Source of the DNA: Prorocentrum cordatum
Taxonomy: Eukaryota > Sar > Dinophyceae > Prorocentrales > Prorocentraceae
Length of the DNA: 64,000 nucleotides
Reading direction: 5' to 3'
Assembly: GCA_963575745.1 (NCBI GenBank)
Contig: CAUYUJ010014335.1
Location: 306,001 to 370,000, forward strand
Below, piece after piece: positions 60,516-64,000 of the stretch (its first letter is position 1; each line of letters begins with the position of its first letter). The notes beneath the pieces are model-generated. The model was not told where the DNA came from. It was given only the letters and a program-made list of their open reading frames with translations, and did not search any database. The translations under genes were made by a program, and so were the position numbers.

Positions 60516-61024
60516 GGTGGCTCCGCGTAGCAGAATTCTTCGGTTTGATGCCGTTGCCCATGGGGCGAACTTGGTCGACGGTTGTTGTCTTGCGTGGTTG
60601 CGACATGTGACATGAGATGCTCTTGCCATTCTGTTAGGGTAGCTGGCACTCGAAGCCCCGATGTTCCCTTGGACGTGGCGCGCCTTGCGGTTGCGGAAAA
60701 CATAGAAAGTCGATGTATCATGGTTGGGAGTGTCTGGTGATGACCACGCAGTCACCAGCGAGGCGCCGTCTGATTCGGACCATAATCATTAATCATTATC
60801 CCCCTTTCGGCGGCGATCCTCGGGGGAAGTGAGACGGGGCCCGCCTTGAAAGGAACAACACATCGTTGAATCATAAATTATCTTGACCCCTTCCCTCTCC
60901 CAAGGATGGCGTTGGCACCTGCTTTGGCTTGACAGGCGTTGTGGTGGCTGGCAGGCGGCCTCTGTGGGCGCAATGGGCGTGGCGAGGCTGCATGTCAAAA
61001 ACAGTCTGGATGACGTGGTGGTAA

Positions 61025-61204
61025 GCGGCGAGCGAGGGGGGTGGAGTGAGAAGGGGCGGGCCTTCTCAGAAGGCTCGGGAGCCCCCCTGGCCTCCTGGGA
61101 AGTTGTCGAAGACTTCCGCGAAGACGCAAACAACCTTTTAAGAAGGCCCGCGGCCGTGGAGAAGCCCCGCCGCCTGCTTCTCACCTCCCCCCATCGCTCG
61201 CCGC
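61025..61204. mobile_element. family IV inverted-repeat element (180 bp), clearest copy
   Basis: GCGGCGAGCGAGGGGGGTGG then AGTGAGAAGG at the left and CTTCTCACCTCCCCCCATCG then CTCGCCGC at the right are inverted repeats of about 28 bases. Inside are GGGCCTTCTCAGAAGGCTCG and TTTTAAGAAGGCCCGCGG. No matching target duplication was found. Confidence 0.7.
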
Positions 61205-63480
61205 CGAGACCCTCCTCGATGCCGCGAATGATGCCACGGTAGCCTCGGCGCATGCGGGTGGCGGCGCGGGCCACCCACGCGCGCTGAGGCTACTGCGATT
61301 CGATCTGCGGCCCGCGATGCGACCTCGACCAGCCAGGTTGCCACTAGAGAAAATCGAGCTGGGGTCGCTCCCAAGATCCAGTGCATTCGTACACTTGGTG
61401 TCGCTCGAATGTGTGCTGATGTTTGTTTTTCCAGTTGCACCCGCGCAGGCCGCTTTGCCGAGCCGTGATGAGATCGTGCCGTGGGCGCACGGACTCCTTG
61501 TGCGCTGGGAGCCACACGTGCGTGGTGCCATGTGCACGTGGTGTTGTCGGATTCGTGTGGTGCTTTGCGTGTGCGTTGAATTGCGTGCGTGTGGAGTCTT
61601 GTGCGTTGTGCCGTGCGCGTGCGGTGGTACTTGTGCGTTCGGAAACTCATGGAAGTCTCGTGGGAATGTCCTGGTGAACACTTGGACGTCTTGGAATTGT
61701 CGACAGGATCTTGCGGGGGCAAAGACGTAGTCGGCGGTCTTGGAGTTCTCTCGATGTGGTCTGATCCTCCTATCTAGATCGCTACCCATCTAGGGCAGAT
61801 ATTGGCCCATTTTGGACGGCGCTCGATCTCCCCACATATCGAAAAGACGAAGCTGCGGTTTGTGAGCCGAAGAGGGCACCTCCCCAATGAAGGGGGTCCT
61901 AGGCCCGCCGTCGCGCACGGATCGAAGACGGCACAGACAGTGTTCGATCTGTGCGCCTCAGGTTTTCAATATTTTTGTCGGCAGAAAGAGAGTGTTGGAA
62001 CCTTCGGGCTGGAAGGTGCGTCGCACCAGCCAGCCATTGCGTCGACGACCCCGCTGGCTCAACCCACAACGTAGGCATCATTACGCCCATCGCTGTTTAT
62101 CTGCATTTTATTAACGCGGGGATGGGTGGTTGGTGCTTCGCTCTGCAAGTCGTGCCAGTCACAATGTCAAGAACCATGTCGATGCGCATTCTTTATTGCC
62201 GCGTGTGGCTGCATCTGCATGGATGCCATCATGGCTGCGTACAGGCCGTAATCTCTATGTGGTAGTCATTTATATTGTGGTTTGGCATGCAGTATGATCT
62301 GGACGAGTGACGCGATTTACGCGTTTGGTCTACGCGTGCAGAGAAGGTTGTTGTTGGCTTACGGACCGAGCATTTGGGCACGGTCATGCAGATGGTAGTC
62401 CACGTTTCATGTTGGTTGTGCACACCACAGAGTCAGACCTTCTGGAATTCATCGCCACATACCGTTTTCAAACTCGATCGTCATTGCATCTGGCACTGCT
62501 TCCACCATCACTGGAGGCGCCGCTCAGCAAACAGCGATGCCCTAGAAGTTGCCACGTACACTCTCCCAGTGGCGATCGAGGTGCGAGCCGCCAAAAGGAG
62601 TTCTTGCTCTGTCGTCGACAACCTTGGGCCTTGGCTTCCCCATCGCGTGACCACGTCTTCCCCTTGTCCCGCACGTCTACCATTGGGACTGCATATGTCG
62701 GGCAGTATCCGCTTCGATTCCGATATCCCGACGATCCGATGCGGGCCGATGTTTGCATGGCAGTGTCGTGCACCTTGGCGTTGGCCATTCGATGCGGTTC
62801 CGACTCCGCGCCGGTGTGGCTCATTCCGATGCAAGATCCGATCCCACCCGATCGCTGGAAGCGAGGGATGGGAGGTCATAGGCGACATACCTTTCGCAGT
62901 GTCTATCGCGGCGCATTTCTTTCATCTAAGACGTACCTGGCAGGAGGTGGCTTCCCAGTGCAACCGGCATGCTTGAACTGGACATATATATATAGCCGCA
63001 TTGCCCAGAAGTGTTGTAGCGAGATAAGACATGGATAGCAGAAAGAGCCAAGTAATATAGACAGCACCAACCTCGATTTCTCAGCTTGATTGAAACCTTG
63101 GCTGTGGTGACTGAGGCAACACATGTGAAGAGTACAAGTTGCCACGGAAAGGTCACGAGAATGTGAGGTATCGCAATTATTACAATGGTGCGTTTGAACA
63201 GCGCGCGTCGGCCTACATGTAGTCATGTCTGGGACGGGGGCATGAACACGATCTCAACTTATCGTGGCCACCCAGCGTGGTCCCCCTCAGCGAAATTACA
63301 CCGATAAGTGATTCAACATACTTTTACACTTGTAGCTCGAGCGGCACATGCTTCCCTCATCCCGCGGGAGTAGTGCTCGAAGCGGCTACGCTGAGTGATC
63401 AGCGTTGGAAGAACAAGACGGTGTCATTGAAGCACATGGTTGCCTGCATGTGGTAGAGTCAAGACGCTGAAGTAACAACC
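61205..63480. other. no gene recognised
   Basis: Contains GTGTGTGC/GTGCGT-rich stretches (61510-61640) and CGATCCGAT-rich stretches (62690-62860). The 243-codon frame at 62307-63038 shows no domain. Confidence 0.45.
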
Positions 63481-63776
63481 ACTTTGAGATCAGCGGGGAG
63501 CCTGGGTTTCAAGCCGTTTCCTAGATCCAGGGCGCGGAATTCGGTCGTGGCCGAGGCTCGCGCGGCTGCCCGAGAATTTGTGCTAGGTGTCCGTGGGGAC
63601 TGGGCGGAGATGCGCCTGAGGTGTCCTTCTGCTGGCTCGGGGGAACGTAAGACTCGAGTACGCCAGAACTAGGGTTTGCCGACGCTTTTCGCGTCTTAGA
63701 TTCTGACGGTCCAGTGTTCGTGGGATGCTTGCAGCGGGAGTTCGCGTCAAGTTCCAGAGTGGGTCTCGTCAGCTTC

Positions 63777-64000
63777 ATGATGGCCTCTCAAGGCCAACCC
63801 GAGTCCCCGGAACTCGAGTCGCTCGTCTCCCCGATGGGTACGTCTGCACCTCTTGTGAGGCGGGCACCTCTGGCTCGGCGGCGCGATCCGAACCCGACCC
63901 TCGCCGATCTGCTGTTCGGGCGGCTCGACGGCGAGCGCGCGGCGAGCGCGTGGCGAGGTCCGAGGCCTCCTCCCGCCCCCGTCGGTGCGGGAGCAGTCAT
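63777..64000 (+). CDS. possible 5' end of a gene, runs off the window
   Basis: From the tandem ATGs at 63777 and 63780 the frame is open to the edge: MMASQGQPESPELESLVSPM, then GTSAPLVRRAPLARRRDPN, TLADLLFGRLDGERAASAW and Pro-rich sequence. The same phase is open upstream to a TAA at 63648-63650, so the start could be further left. Amino-acid use (Leu/Ala/Arg/Pro, GC-rich third positions) is consistent with coding. No domain is visible; I cannot tell a host gene from a retroelement. Confidence 0.35.
   Translation, partial: MMASQGQPESPELESLVSPMGTSAPLVRRAPLARRRDPNPTLADLLFGRLDGERAASAWRGPRPPPAPVGAGAV

Noticed and set aside
62307-63038. 243-codon plus-strand frame
   Set aside because: Composition reflects CGAT-rich repeats and there is no recognisable domain.

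Overview
The window looks like nuclear DNA of a dinoflagellate, probably a core dinoflagellate of the Prorocentrum/Symbiodinium/Polarella type. The evidence is its content. It holds several degenerate retroelement polyproteins of kinds I recognise from dinoflagellate genomes: a Ty1/copia element with Gag, retropepsin, D,D35E integrase, RT and RNase H; LINE-like elements with RNase H, endonuclease, RT, zinc fingers and a C-terminal PPCETWS domain; and a gag-like/RT/cytosine-methyltransferase element. The background is GC-rich and full of microsatellites and minisatellites. I found no rRNA, tRNA, spliced-leader gene or recognisable housekeeping gene. Species assignment is inference.

Layout. 1-1.6 kb: three imperfect ~390-bp repeats, then a purine tract. 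1.8-9.2 kb: a broken plus-strand LINE-like element (possible ORF1, RNase H split by a CT tract, APE-type endonuclease, RT lacking its catalytic core, zinc fingers, methyltransferase-like domain). 8.4-15.9 kb: a tandem duplication A1-X-B1-A2-B2 that includes the 3' end of that LINE; X carries a 73-bp satellite. 15.9-27.5 kb: almost entirely non-coding repeats (GATTCCGAT-rich DNA, palindromic modules, GT tracts, a ~1-kb GGGTCGC satellite, small inverted-repeat elements). 27.7-40.8 kb: an old retroelement carrying a DNA cytosine-methyltransferase domain, split by a younger, nearly full-length copia element (28213-36404) with 357/369-bp LTRs and a 5-bp target-site duplication. 40.8-53 kb: mostly non-coding, with short transposons, a three-fold ATGCGCGCGC-rich module (45.9-49.2 kb) and G-rich degenerate repeats. 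53-58.2 kb: a second, minus-strand LINE interrupted by two small inverted-repeat transposons. 58.2-64 kb: little recognisable sequence, a cluster of TCTGAAATTCAGA palindromes, another inverted-repeat element, and an open frame running off the right edge.

Two themes stand out. First, three unrelated retroelement lineages each carry a methyltransferase-like or true C5-methyltransferase domain. Second, small non-autonomous elements can be defined from sequence alone: family I (TIR near TTAAGTCGGGC, 8-bp target duplications, six copies including one duplicated with its host unit), family II (TIR GCAGTGGCG, TCAA target), family III (~160 bp, four copies) and family IV (GGCGAGC TIR with AGAAGG palindromes, about five copies). 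Almost every coding frame is broken by frameshifts or stops, so the window is best read as a graveyard of nested insertions and tandem duplications.
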